Source: Flagellimonas hadalis (lineage in GTDB: Bacteria; Bacteroidota; Bacteroidia; Flavobacteriales; Flavobacteriaceae). Taken from it: 64,000 bases of DNA. Shown here in pieces: positions 33,990 through 42,210 of this stretch. Both the position numbers and the translations under genes were made by a program. The DNA is taken from assembly GCF_007785775.2 (NCBI RefSeq), contig NZ_VNIK02000002.1, forward strand, positions 337,321 through 401,320. Direction: 5' to 3'. How positions within the stretch are numbered: position 1 is the first letter of the stretch; each line of letters begins with the position of its first letter. The notes beneath the pieces were generated by a model, which had not been told where the DNA came from, did no database searches, and saw only the letters and a program-made list of their open reading frames with translations.

Positions 33990-36202
33990 GCAAAAACATC
34001 AATGTTGCCCTGATCGGTAATCCCAATACCGGAAAGACCTCTGTTTTCAACCAACTTACGGGCCTCAAGCAAAAAGTGGGCAACTACCCCGGTATCACCG
34101 TGGAAAAAAAGGAAGGGATATGCAAGCTCCCAAGGGGCGTGAAAGCCCATATCCTGGATCTTCCGGGCACCTATAGCCTCAACACCACCTCCTTGGACGA
34201 AAGTTTGGTGGTGGAACTGCTGCTCAACAAAAATGACAAGGACTATCCGGATGTGGCCGTGGTGGTCACCGATGTGGAAAACCTCAAAAGGAACCTGTTC
34301 CTGTTTACCCAGATCAAAGATCTGAAGATTCCCGCCATCCTTGTCATCAACATGGCGGACCGGATGTCCCGCAAAGGCATTTCGCTGGACATCGAGGCCA
34401 TGGAAAAACAATTGGACACCAAGATTGCCTTGGTCAGTACCCGCAAAGGTGAGGGCATCGACCGCATCAAAGAGTTGATCGCCGATTACAGATCGCTGTC
34501 CACCGCTCCCAACCTTGATGCATCGCGTATTTCCCCGGATTATTTCAAGAACCTCCAAAAGGCATTCCCCAACGAGGACCCCTACAAGCTTTGGTTGGTC
34601 ATCACGCAGGATGTGAACTTCATGCCCATTGAGAAACGACAGATCCAGGATGCCACTTCCTTTTTCACCAAATCAAAGGAAGAGCTGAAAAAACTACAAC
34701 ACCGCGAAACAGTACTCCGCTATCAGTTCATCAACGATACGCTGAAATCGACCTACAAAGTGGACCAAATGGCCGCAAAGGGACTGCGGGCCTCCATCGA
34801 CAAAATACTGACACACAAAGTGTTTGGCTATCTCATTTTCTTTGCCATCCTGCTTCTTATTTTCCAGACCATTTTTGAGTGGAGCAGCTATCCGATGGAT
34901 TTTATTGACGAACAGTTTGCCGCGGCAAGCGAGTGGATCAAGAACACATTGCCTCCCGGATTGTTTACCGATCTGTTGGCCGAAGGGATCCTGGCCGGTA
35001 TCGGAGGGGTGGTCATCTTTATCCCACAGATTGCCTTTCTGTTCCTCTTCATCTCCCTTTTGGAGGAATCGGGCTATATGAGCCGCGTCGTTTTCCTGAT
35101 GGATCGCTTGATGCGTCCCTTTGGGCTTAGCGGAAAAAGTGTGGTACCCTTGATTTCGGGCAATGCATGTGCCATTCCCGCCATCATGGCCACCCGTACC
35201 ATAGAAAACTGGAAAGAACGCCTCATCACCATCTTGGTGACACCCTTTACCACCTGCTCTGCCAGACTGCCCGTGTATCTCATATTGATCGCCCTTGTGA
35301 TTCCCGAAGGAAGCGTGTTGGGTCTTAGCTATCAGGCATTGACGCTGATGCTGCTGTACCTTCTCGGCTTTGGGATGGCCCTGTTTTCCGCCATGGTACT
35401 GGACAAGATCTTGAAAATCAAAAGTAGGTCACTTTTCATGGTGGAAATGCCCACCTACCGTATGCCCTTGATCAAAAATGTGGGCTATACCGTTCTGGAA
35501 AAGACCAAGAGCTTTGTGTTCGGGGCAGGGAAGATTATTTTGGCCCTTTCCATCGTGCTTTGGTTCTTGGGGTCCAATGGGTATTCGGACGATTTTCAAA
35601 ATGCCGAGGAAATCGTGAGTGAACGAATCGCCAACGAAGGCCTGAGCACCTACAGCAAAAACTATATCCAGACCAACATCGACTCCTATTTGGAAGAAGT
35701 GGAGTCGGAAGGACTTGCCCCAAGCGCTGTCCGGGATTCGGTCCGAACCTTGACCGCCGACCTCACCGAAAGTGCCAAGGCCCAAGAAATTGCCAGCTAC
35801 AAATTGGAACATTCCTATATCGGTCAGGCCGGAAAGGCCTTTGAACCCATTGTGAAGCCCTTGGGCTACGACTGGAAGATCGGCATTGCCGTATTGACCT
35901 CCTTTGCCGCCCGGGAAGTGTTTGTGGGGACCCTTGCCACCATTTACAGCGTGGGCAGCGATGAGGAAGAGACCATCCAGAACAGGATGGCCGCCGAACT
36001 TGACGAATCCGGAAAACCCCTGTTCAATTTGGCAACGGGCGTTTCGCTGATGCTCTTCTATGCCTTGGCCATGCAATGTATGAGCACCTTGGCCATTGTG
36101 AAACGGGAGACGAATTCCTGGAAATGGCCCATGATCCAACTGGGCTTCATGAGTGTTCTGGCCTATGTTGTGGCATTGGCCGCTTATCAAATTCTAGCAT
36201 AG
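33986..36202 (+). CDS. feoB: Ferrous iron transporter B
   Basis: The 738-residue protein has an N-terminal G domain (about 1-165) with GNPNTGKTS (G1), DLPGTYSL (G3) and NMAD (G4). A helical GDI region and the membrane Gate domains follow (about 280-735), including the conserved SGNACAIPAIMATRTI segment. It moves Fe2+ across the inner membrane. Length and domain order are normal. It sits between feoA and a small Cys-rich companion in one operon. Confidence 0.97.
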   Translation: MSKNINVALIGNPNTGKTSVFNQLTGLKQKVGNYPGITVEKKEGICKLPRGVKAHILDLPGTYSLNTTSLDESLVVELLLNKNDKDYPDVAVVVTDVENLKRNLFLFTQIKDLKIPAILVINMADRMSRKGISLDIEAMEKQLDTKIALVSTRKGEGIDRIKELIADYRSLSTAPNLDASRISPDYFKNLQKAFPNEDPYKLWLVITQDVNFMPIEKRQIQDATSFFTKSKEELKKLQHRETVLRYQFINDTLKSTYKVDQMAAKGLRASIDKILTHKVFGYLIFFAILLLIFQTIFEWSSYPMDFIDEQFAAASEWIKNTLPPGLFTDLLAEGILAGIGGVVIFIPQIAFLFLFISLLEESGYMSRVVFLMDRLMRPFGLSGKSVVPLISGNACAIPAIMATRTIENWKERLITILVTPFTTCSARLPVYLILIALVIPEGSVLGLSYQALTLMLLYLLGFGMALFSAMVLDKILKIKSRSLFMVEMPTYRMPLIKNVGYTVLEKTKSFVFGAGKIILALSIVLWFLGSNGYSDDFQNAEEIVSERIANEGLSTYSKNYIQTNIDSYLEEVESEGLAPSAVRDSVRTLTADLTESAKAQEIASYKLEHSYIGQAGKAFEPIVKPLGYDWKIGIAVLTSFAAREVFVGTLATIYSVGSDEEETIQNRMAAELDESGKPLFNLATGVSLMLFYALAMQCMSTLAIVKRETNSWKWPMIQLGFMSVLAYVVALAAYQILA

Positions 36203-36204
36203 TC

Positions 36205-36348
36205 ATGGAAGTACAACAGATTTTAGTCTACATCACTTTGGCCCTGGCAGTTGGCTATTTGGTCTGGAAGTTCCTTTTGCCCAAGTCGGTCTTCGGAAAA
36301 AAAAAAGGCTCCAAATCTTGCGGTCAGGACAATTGTGGTTGTAGCTGA
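36205..36348 (+). CDS. FeoB-associated Cys-rich membrane protein
   Basis: The 47-residue protein starts at the ATG at 36205, 2 nt after the feoB stop. One transmembrane helix (about 6-24) is followed by a short basic and cysteine tail (KSCGQDNCGCS, three cysteines). This is the third Feo component commonly found in this phylum, likely helping FeoB at the cytosolic face. A longer in-frame reading starting inside feoB is an artefact. Confidence 0.9.
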   Translation: MEVQQILVYITLALAVGYLVWKFLLPKSVFGKKKGSKSCGQDNCGCS

Positions 36349-36380
36349 GATTATAACAAATTTCCATAAATGGCACACCA

Positions 36381-36458
36381 TGTCAGGTCGAGCGTCCCGA
36401 AAGCTTTCGGGAAGACCCTTATTTCATGATAGACCTCTCGACTGCGCTCGAGGTGACA
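36381..36458. repeat. Nested palindromic intergenic repeat, copy 1
   Basis: The outer arms TGTCAGGTCGAGCG (36381-36394) and CGCTCGAGGTGACA (36445-36458) match at 12 of 14 positions. Inside is a perfect 18-bp palindrome TCCCGAAAGCTTTCGGGA (36395-36412). The segment CGAGCGCAGTCGAGAGGT (minus strand) is 17/18 identical to copy 2 at 38738-38755. It looks like a non-autonomous, REP-like dispersed element. Confidence 0.65.
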
Positions 36459-36521
36459 ATTTCATTTGGTTTAGCATTTAAAATCCCATATAAGGTTTTG
36501 ACCACAACCGCCTCGAATTCC

Positions 36522-36552
36522 AATCGCTTTTTCCACAAAGCGATTTTTTTTT
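36522..36552 (+). terminator. Terminator of the feo operon
   Basis: AATCGCTTT (36522-36530) and AAAGCGATT (36537-36545) pair perfectly around 6 nt and are followed by a run of T. It lies between the repeat element and the ECF sigma gene. Confidence 0.85.
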
Positions 36553-36629
36553 GACTTTTTTCATTCCCTCTGTGTAACCTTTTTTAATTTCCAGACTATA
36601 TAAGTTGAACACCAACTAAAAAACATTGT

Positions 36630-37154
36630 TTGGAAGCGCTTTCAGATGAGATCATAATGCAAAAAGTTGCTGAGGGCAACCTTGATCTGCTCAAGATCCT
36701 TTTCGACAGATATCACAAGCATATCTATCATTTTCTATATAAAATGTGCGGTGATCGTATGTTGAGCGAAGATCTGACACAGGATGTCTTTTACAAATTG
36801 ATCAAGTACAGGAGCTCGTACAAGAACGGATCGTTCAAGTCATGGCTCTTTACCATCGCCCGAAACAACTTGAAAACACATTTTACCAGGGACCACAAGC
36901 CCCATGAGGACATCAAGGTGTTGGCCTACAAAGCGGTAGAGGAAGAAGACGAAATAATGGAGAACAATGCCCACTTGCAGAATGCCCTGAACCAACTGGA
37001 CCCGGCCGACCGGGAACTGGTCATCTTGAGCCGATACAAGGAAATACGCTACGAAGAGTTGGCGGAAATGATCGGAAGCACCCCCGGCGCAGTAAAGACC
37101 AAAGTATGCCGGGTCTTGAAAAAATTGAAAAAAATATACCTACAAAGCATATGA
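36630..37154 (+). CDS. ECF-type RNA polymerase sigma factor
   Basis: The 174-residue protein has region 2 (about 22-90; DRYHKHIYHFLYKMCGD...DLTQDVFYKLIKY) and region 4 (about 118-170; ADRELVILSRYKEIRYEELAEMIGSTPGAVKTKVCRVLKKLK). The start is probably the TTG at 36630, since residues SDEIIMQKVAEGN before the next ATG (36657) match the usual N-terminus of this group. It is followed at once by its anti-sigma gene (ATGA overlap) and by two DUF4097 genes, likely targets or partners. Confidence 0.9.
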   Translation: MEALSDEIIMQKVAEGNLDLLKILFDRYHKHIYHFLYKMCGDRMLSEDLTQDVFYKLIKYRSSYKNGSFKSWLFTIARNNLKTHFTRDHKPHEDIKVLAYKAVEEEDEIMENNAHLQNALNQLDPADRELVILSRYKEIRYEELAEMIGSTPGAVKTKVCRVLKKLKKIYLQSI

Positions 37155-37948
37155 CCATGGAAAACAAACACATTTCGGACCTGATCCCAGACTATCTGGA
37201 CGGTACTTTGGACATGGAAACCAGGAGAAAAGTGGAACAGCATCTGGGCAAATGCAACAAATGCCAACAAGAGCTCGAAGAAATGAAGGCCCTGTTCCAC
37301 GCCTTTGACGACCAAGACATCCCAGTTCCTTCGGAAAGGCTCAGGATTTCGTTTGAAACGGCCCTGGAAACCGAAAAGGAAAGTCTGGCAAAAGTGATTC
37401 CCCTATCCTCTCCCGAAACGAAGACAAACTGGGGGGGCAACCTGCTCAAAATTGCGGCCAGTGTGGCCCTGTTGGCCGTATCCTTTCAAATGGGATCCCT
37501 GTTCCAACAGCGCAAGGTCGATGGGGACATGGCCCTGCTCCGGGACGAGACCTTGCAGATGAAACAGGCCGCCATGCTTTCCCTTATGGAAAACCAATCG
37601 GCCAGCAAGCGCATCCAAGGGGTGAACTATATCGAGGAATTTGAACAACCCGATGAAGCCATCATAGAGGCTTTGGGCAACAGGCTCTTGCATGATGAAA
37701 ACGACAACGTCCGCTTGACCGCCTTCGAGGCACTGTCCAAGTTCACTTCTTCGGAAAGTGTAAAAACCCTGCTTATCGAAGCGCTCGAAAAAGAAAAGAA
37801 CCCGAGCATCCAAGTGGCCATTATCCAAGTTCTGGTACAGATACAAGAGAGAAAGGCCGCTGAACCCATGAAAAAACTGCTGGAACAGGAAGATACCCAA
37901 CCTTTTATAAAAGAACAGATCAAAGCTGTATTACCAAGTATAACATAA
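37151..37948 (+). CDS. Membrane anti-sigma factor with zinc finger and C-terminal HEAT repeats
   Basis: The 265-residue protein starts at the ATG overlapping the sigma stop; an ATG 6 nt on is also possible. The N-terminal zf-HC2 zinc finger (H31-x3-C35-x2-C38, HLGKCNKCQQE) binds the sigma factor. One transmembrane helix follows (about 97-115). The periplasmic part (about 165-265) has HEAT-like helical pairs (DNVRLTAFEALSKF, PSIQVAIIQVLVQI). HEAT repeats in that position would be a protein-binding sensor arm. The genetic coupling to the ECF sigma gene is strong support. Confidence 0.88.
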   Translation: MTMENKHISDLIPDYLDGTLDMETRRKVEQHLGKCNKCQQELEEMKALFHAFDDQDIPVPSERLRISFETALETEKESLAKVIPLSSPETKTNWGGNLLKIAASVALLAVSFQMGSLFQQRKVDGDMALLRDETLQMKQAAMLSLMENQSASKRIQGVNYIEEFEQPDEAIIEALGNRLLHDENDNVRLTAFEALSKFTSSESVKTLLIEALEKEKNPSIQVAIIQVLVQIQERKAAEPMKKLLEQEDTQPFIKEQIKAVLPSIT

Positions 37949-37967
37949 ACATCAAAAAACGAAAATC

Positions 37968-38720
37968 ATGAGAAAATTCACATTTTTGCTAACCGCCCTT
38001 TTGGTGGGCACCATTGCCCAAGCGCAATCCGATTATACCAAATCCTTGAATGGGGTCCAATGGGTCAAGATCGAATCCAAATCCGACATCACGTTAAGGA
38101 CACACAGTTCCAATGAGCTGCTGATCAAATCAGGTCCATCAGTAGAAACGCCCGAAAAGGCAAAAGGCCTAAAATTGGTGGGCGAAGGGGGAACGGACAA
38201 CACCAGCGTCGGCTTCTCCGTCATCCAAGACGGGAACACCCTTATCGTGACCAACCTTAGAAAGTCCGAAGGGGCCGAGATCTACCTTCCCAAAAACCAG
38301 AACATTTCTGCCAAGAGCACCTGGAACGGCGACATCGAAATCGATGGGTTTGCGGGTGAGATCGAAGCAGACGCCCAACTCAATGGCAGCGTCAAGATCC
38401 TGAACGTGAACGGTCCCGTTACCGCCAACACCTTGAACGGCGAACTCACCGTGGAATTTGGCACCGTAAAACAAGGGTCCCCCATTTCCCTGTATTCCAC
38501 CAACGGCGCCGTGGACGTGGGCCTTCCTGGCAACACCCCGGCCAACTTGTCCATGAGCACCATCAATGGCAACGTCTATACCGATTTTGACGTAAAGTTG
38601 AACGAAAAGGATGGCCTCAAGTCGGTTTTGGGACGAAAAATAAGCGCAACCATCAACAATGGCGGGGTGGACATCACACTGAAATCCACCAATGGAAACA
38701 TGTACCTCAGAAAAAAATAA
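37968..38720 (+). CDS. DUF4097 family beta-strand repeat protein, paralog 1
   Basis: The 250-residue exported protein has signal peptide MRKFTFLLTALLVGTIAQA and a right-handed beta-helix-like series of short repeats of the form NGxIxI/V (STWNGDIEIDGF, TLNGELTVEF, TNGAVDVGLPG, TNGNMYLRKK). DUF4097 proteins are common behind ECF/anti-sigma pairs in Bacteroidota and are proposed to act in envelope stress sensing. It follows the anti-sigma gene by 19 nt. Its C-terminal TNGNMYLR closely matches the end of the next gene, a tandem paralog. Confidence 0.85.
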   Translation: MRKFTFLLTALLVGTIAQAQSDYTKSLNGVQWVKIESKSDITLRTHSSNELLIKSGPSVETPEKAKGLKLVGEGGTDNTSVGFSVIQDGNTLIVTNLRKSEGAEIYLPKNQNISAKSTWNGDIEIDGFAGEIEADAQLNGSVKILNVNGPVTANTLNGELTVEFGTVKQGSPISLYSTNGAVDVGLPGNTPANLSMSTINGNVYTDFDVKLNEKDGLKSVLGRKISATINNGGVDITLKSTNGNMYLRKK

Positions 38721-38728
38721 GTCCCCCC

Positions 38729-38789
38729 TTGTCACATCGAGCGTAGTCGAGAGGTGTTGTCCATCTTTCGGCTGCGCTCAAGAGGACAA
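38729..38789. repeat. Palindromic intergenic repeat, copy 2
   Basis: The arms TTGTC-N5-GAGCG (38729-38743) and CGCTC-N5-GACAA (38775-38789) are symmetric. The core CGAGCGTAGTCGAGAGGT is 17/18 identical to a segment of copy 1 at 36381-36458. It lies between the two DUF4097 genes and can form a hairpin in the operon mRNA. Confidence 0.6.
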
Positions 38790-38827
38790 AACATCAATCA
38801 AATACTAAAATCAAAAAACGAAAAGTC

Positions 38828-39541
38828 ATGAAAAAATTAATTGTAGCCGCATTTGTGGGATTGGCCACCCTGTCCCTATCTGCCCAAAAAATCATTGAAA
38901 AGAACATCAACTACTCCGGTCAATTTATTGACCTTGACGTAAAATTTGCATCCGACATCGAAGTGAAGACCTGGGACAAGTCCACCGTCTATTTCAAAGC
39001 GGACATTACCACAGAGGATGGAAAGTTCCTGGACCTGTACAAGCTCGATATCAATGAGAGCAGCAGTTCCATTACTATTGCATCCGATGCCAAACCCGTT
39101 TTCGAGGCCTTTTATGACGAATGGAACAAAAACAACCCCGATAAAAAGAAGCGCTACTATACCACGGGCGACACCTATGAGTTCAACTATGTGCTCTATG
39201 TCCCAAAAAATGCCCGCTTCAAGGTGAGCAGCATCAATGGGGACCTAAAGGCAGAGGTCATCCAAGGGAACTTCACCGCAGAATTGATCAATGGCAATAT
39301 CGACATCAAAACATATGATGGGGATATGGACCTACAGACCATCAACGGGGAAATTGACCTAGTGATGAGAGACTCCAGATTGGTCGCCGAAACAATTCAT
39401 GGGAACATTTATGCCGATGAAAAACTGAACCTTAAGGTCACCGATCGTTATGTGGGCCAAAAAGTGGAGGGAAGTTTCGACAAGGCCACCCATCGCCTCA
39501 AGCTGAACACCATCAACGGGAACATGTACCTAAGGCTCTAG
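38828..39541 (+). CDS. DUF4097 family beta-strand repeat protein, paralog 2
   Basis: The 237-residue exported protein has signal peptide MKKLIVAAFVGLATLSLSAQ. It shows the same repeat pattern as its neighbour (SSINGDLKAEV, LINGNIDIKTYDGDMDLQTINGEIDLVM) and ends TINGNMYLRL. It probably arose by tandem duplication in the ECF operon. Its stop codon overlaps the stop of a DUF423 remnant on the other strand, mirroring the arrangement at 40350, where a second copy of this gene's last codons meets the intact DUF423 gene. Confidence 0.85.
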   Translation: MKKLIVAAFVGLATLSLSAQKIIEKNINYSGQFIDLDVKFASDIEVKTWDKSTVYFKADITTEDGKFLDLYKLDINESSSSITIASDAKPVFEAFYDEWNKNNPDKKKRYYTTGDTYEFNYVLYVPKNARFKVSSINGDLKAEVIQGNFTAELINGNIDIKTYDGDMDLQTINGEIDLVMRDSRLVAETIHGNIYADEKLNLKVTDRYVGQKVEGSFDKATHRLKLNTINGNMYLRL

Positions 39542-39605
39542 ATGAGGTTGGAAACAAAGTACAATAGCCTGTTCATATAGCATTTGACCCCTGTCCCAAA
39601 ACTAT
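39538..39605 (-). pseudogene. DUF423 gene remnant with internal deletion
   Basis: Reading the minus strand, LYSFGTGVKCYM is followed shortly by RLLYFVSNLI and a stop. In the intact DUF423 protein (40351-40743) the corresponding pieces are LHSFETGVKYQM near the N-terminus and LLYSFVSNLI at the C-terminus. At the DNA level 39541-39559 matches 40354-40372 at 17/19 positions and 39584-39605 matches 40607-40628 at 21/22. The middle of the gene is missing. Confidence 0.8.
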
Positions 39606-39640
39606 ACAAGAACTGTGTGTAAGCTAAAAAATGATGCATC

Positions 39641-40216
39641 ATGATAAAATTATTGGTCTCTTTTTCAGCAATTCTTTTGTTTTCATGCTCACAGTCAAAA
39701 TCGAGCAAACTTAATGCTTCGTCCAAAATTGAGAACTTGGGCAAAGACAGCATTACCCAGATAGAGAACAATCGCATTGCAGTTTTAAATCAGCTTAGAA
39801 ATGAACTTCTCTTAACTTATGGCACACTTGATGGATGGTCAAGGGTCGACATGGGACCATGCGGGGAATTTGCCTATGCCTTCTATGAAGAATGGAATTC
39901 CAGGTTCAAAGACTCGGTCAATATTGTTTTTATGATGAAGCCGGATGGTTCAGATTGCAATCATGTTCTTGTAAGGTTGCCAGATAAAAATTTGTTTGAT
40001 GCCGGACTTGGAGTTATGGATGAAAAAGCCTTAAAGCTTGTTTTCATTGAAAGCCGCATTGAGGACATGGTTGACTTTGATTATGATTTATTGGAGAAAT
40101 GGTCATATGGATTGCATCGCAAATATTACAATTGTCCAGACTATTCAGACAGTTTATCAAGAAGTATTTTAAGACGCCATTTTGACAAACTATCAATACA
40201 AAATAAGGGAAGGTAA
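39641..40216 (+). CDS. Hypothetical lipoprotein in a duplication scar
   Basis: The 191-residue protein has signal and lipobox ILLFSC (Cys16). No family was recognised. It contains a possible small domain around MGPCGEFAYAFYEEWNSRF...DCNHVLVRLPDKNLFDAGLGV, where the Cys, His and Asp recall papain-like or transglutaminase-like catalytic sets; this is a weak hint only. It is clearly more AT-rich than its neighbours. It lies between a DUF423 remnant and a DUF4097 tail remnant, so it came in with, or was preserved by, a local duplication. Confidence 0.65.
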   Translation: MIKLLVSFSAILLFSCSQSKSSKLNASSKIENLGKDSITQIENNRIAVLNQLRNELLLTYGTLDGWSRVDMGPCGEFAYAFYEEWNSRFKDSVNIVFMMKPDGSDCNHVLVRLPDKNLFDAGLGVMDEKALKLVFIESRIEDMVDFDYDLLEKWSYGLHRKYYNCPDYSDSLSRSILRRHFDKLSIQNKGR

Positions 40217-40309
40217 TGTAGGGTTACCAGTAAAAATTGCATTCATAAAGTTCACATATAATTTTGCATAAGTAATGACAGGCGATATGGCAAACATCAC
40301 AGTGTAACC

Positions 40310-40354
40310 TGCAAACTGAACATGATCAACGGGAACATGTCCCTGCGGCTCTAA
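40310..40354 (+). pseudogene. DUF4097 C-terminal remnant
   Basis: The 15 codons read CKLNMINGNMSLRL and stop, matching the last residues LKLNTINGNMYLRL of the DUF4097 gene ending at 39541. No start or upstream part is present. It directly meets the convergent DUF423 gene, as the intact DUF4097 gene meets the DUF423 remnant. Confidence 0.75.
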
Positions 40355-40743
40355 ATGAGATTGGAAACAAAGGAATAGAGCAACAAGGCCCATCCCACGA
40401 CCAGCAGCAATCCGCCTATGGGAGTGACAGGACCCAACCAACGGGGTTTGTCCCCTTTGGCAGCACCCAGGCACAGTGCGTAGATGCTGAAAGAAAACAA
40501 GAGAGTGCCAAAAATGAAGCAGTTGACGATGGCCGAATCCAATGGTCCATCAAAACTGAGATTGAAACCCAGTACCAACAGCACAATGGCATGGTACATT
40601 TGATACTTGACCCCTGTCTCAAAACTATGGAGCAGTTCAGGGGTCAGTTTCTTTTTGAGGGCATGGGCCCCAAAAGCGCCAAAAACCACCGCCAAAAGGC
40701 CATAGACCGCGCCCATCACTTGGGCCATCAAAATTGTTCCCAT
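40351..40743 (-). CDS. DUF423 family small integral membrane protein
   Basis: The 130-residue protein has four transmembrane helices and the family motif AVYGLLAVVFGAFGAHALKKKL...HSFETGVKYQMYHAI. Function is unknown across the family. It lies 9 nt downstream of the DUF2141 gene. A broken second copy of the gene lies 0.8 kb away at 39538-39605. Confidence 0.92.
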   Translation of the reverse strand: MGTILMAQVMGAVYGLLAVVFGAFGAHALKKKLTPELLHSFETGVKYQMYHAIVLLVLGFNLSFDGPLDSAIVNCFIFGTLLFSFSIYALCLGAAKGDKPRWLGPVTPIGGLLLVVGWALLLYSFVSNLI

Positions 40744-40752
40744 ACTTTTTAT

Positions 40753-41160
40753 TTAGAAATCTATGCTGATTTGGTGGTCAGCGGTCACCTTAAAGGCACA
40801 TTCCTTGTATTTCGGGGGGCCAAAAGTTTTCATCTTCCCATGTGAAAATGCCACCCTTTCCTTTGGAATGCCCAACCAGTTGGTGTCCAGCTTTCCATTT
40901 CCATTTTCATCGTGGAACACCGCCAAGGCATATTCACCTGAGGGGATGTCCTCCATTCTCAAAATCACCTGTCCTTTTTGGGCCTTCACATTACTGCCCC
41001 GATATACCTGCTCAAATGACAGAAAAGAATCATCGGAATCATAAATGGCCACCTTGATCTGTCCTTCATTGGACTGCACATTGTTGATATGTACCGAAAT
41101 GGTGTTCTGCGAAAAAACCCATAAGGGTGCCAGCACAGTAAAAAAAAGCATTTTTCTCAT
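40753..41160 (-). CDS. DUF2141 domain secreted protein
   Basis: The 135-residue protein has a signal peptide (MRKMLFFTVLAPLWVFSQ) and a DUF2141 beta-sandwich. It shows the diagnostic stretch IPSGEYALAVFHDENGNGKLDTNWLGIPKE, an EF-hand-like DENGNGKLD loop that may bind calcium. Exported, function unknown. It is probably co-transcribed with the DUF423 gene downstream. Confidence 0.9.
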   Translation of the reverse strand: MRKMLFFTVLAPLWVFSQNTISVHINNVQSNEGQIKVAIYDSDDSFLSFEQVYRGSNVKAQKGQVILRMEDIPSGEYALAVFHDENGNGKLDTNWLGIPKERVAFSHGKMKTFGPPKYKECAFKVTADHQISIDF

Positions 41161-41187
41161 GGGAAACTTGGGACTGTTTCAGTTCGA

Positions 41188-41622
41188 TCATTGAGGCCGC
41201 TTGGTGCGTTCCATCAAATCGTCGTGCAAAATAGTATATATTCCCTGGGTTTCCATGCTATCCTGAAGGTTTAAGTATAATTTAAGGGAGTCGTGGTGCA
41301 CCACCTTGATCTTTTGCTGCCTCAGGTCGTCCACAAAAACATAGACCTTGCCCTGGGTGATGGAGTCCTTGAACACCCCTTTTTCCTTGGCCATCCATGA
41401 AAAGCCATTGGAACGCTCCATTTCGGGGAGCTTGTCCACGAACACCACACTGTCTATTTCCATCAAAGGGATTTTTTGGTAATAGATGCCGGAAAGAACC
41501 TTTAGGTTCCCCTCTTCTATCTTGCACCAATTTTTGTAGTGTTCCACAAAGGCGAATATGCACAGGGCCAGCGTGAGAACAATCAACACGTTCCACAACC
41601 AATGTCTTTTTTTTGTTGCCAT
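41188..41622 (-). CDS. Membrane protein with PH-like domain, hypothetical
   Basis: The product is 144 residues from the ATG at 41622. A single transmembrane helix (about 8-27, WNVLIVLTLALCIFAFVEHY) is followed by a beta-rich domain (about 35-140) with KVLSGIYYQKIPLMEIDSVVFVDKLP, which resembles bacterial PH-type folds. I cannot assign a function. An in-frame upstream start would add 21 residues without a clear purpose. Confidence 0.7.
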   Translation of the reverse strand: MATKKRHWLWNVLIVLTLALCIFAFVEHYKNWCKIEEGNLKVLSGIYYQKIPLMEIDSVVFVDKLPEMERSNGFSWMAKEKGVFKDSITQGKVYVFVDDLRQQKIKVVHHDSLKLYLNLQDSMETQGIYTILHDDLMERTKRPQ

Positions 41623-41728
41623 ACCAAGGTAAAACTTAAGGGCATTGCCGACTTTAAAGGTAGTGCAATTCATTTTAAGGGTCAAGAAGATGCATTCCTA
41701 GTATATTTGAAGGATCAAGTCCAAGTCT

Positions 41729-42205
41729 ATGAAAGCCGCCACCATTGCACAATTGAAAAAAGAACTCCAGTTCCGATCTCAGGATGAGGTGATGCAGCTC
41801 TGTTTGCGACTGGCCCGTTTCAAAAAGGAAAACAAGGAACTGCTCACCTATCTGCTCTTTGAAGCCGACAGTGAGGAAAGCTATATCGAAGTTGTAAAAC
41901 AAGAAACCGACGAAATGTTCTCGGAGATCAATGTCAACAGCTTTTTCTACATCAAGAAAAGTGTCCGGAAAATCCTGAGGACCCTCAAAAAATATATTCG
42001 TTATTCGGGCGATAAGGCCACTGAAGTGGAGCTGTTGCTGTACTTCTGCGAAAAATTGAAGGATTTCAGGCCCTCCATCCGCCGCAACACCACCCTCCTC
42101 AACCTCTACCAACGGCAGTTGGAATACATCGCGAAAAAAATCCCGTTGCTCCACGAAGACCTGCAGCATGATTATGGCCTGGTCTTGCAAGAATTAAAAG
42201 AATAA
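41729..42205 (+). CDS. Conserved helical hypothetical protein
   Basis: The 158-residue protein is almost wholly alpha-helical and charged, with no signal or membrane segment (KKELQFRSQDEVMQLCLRLARFKKENKELLTYLLFEAD). I know it as a conserved Bacteroidota hypothetical without a described role. The next gene begins 5 nt after it, so the two form an operon. Confidence 0.8.
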   Translation: MKAATIAQLKKELQFRSQDEVMQLCLRLARFKKENKELLTYLLFEADSEESYIEVVKQETDEMFSEINVNSFFYIKKSVRKILRTLKKYIRYSGDKATEVELLLYFCEKLKDFRPSIRRNTTLLNLYQRQLEYIAKKIPLLHEDLQHDYGLVLQELKE

Positions 42206-42210
42206 AAACC

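Noticed and set aside
33734..34558. A 274-codon antisense frame over feoA/feoB
   Set aside because: It is a shadow of feoA and the FeoB G domain, which are both certain.
36381..36458. Palindromic element as a CRISPR or rho-independent terminator
   Set aside because: Only two diverged copies exist 2.3 kb apart with no spacer units. The element has no T-run, and a proper terminator lies at 36522-36552.
39538..39777. A 79-codon minus-strand frame ending in a DUF423-like tail as a real gene
   Set aside because: Only its last residues resemble DUF423, joined from two distant parts of that protein. The upstream part is antisense to the lipoprotein gene, so it is a remnant.
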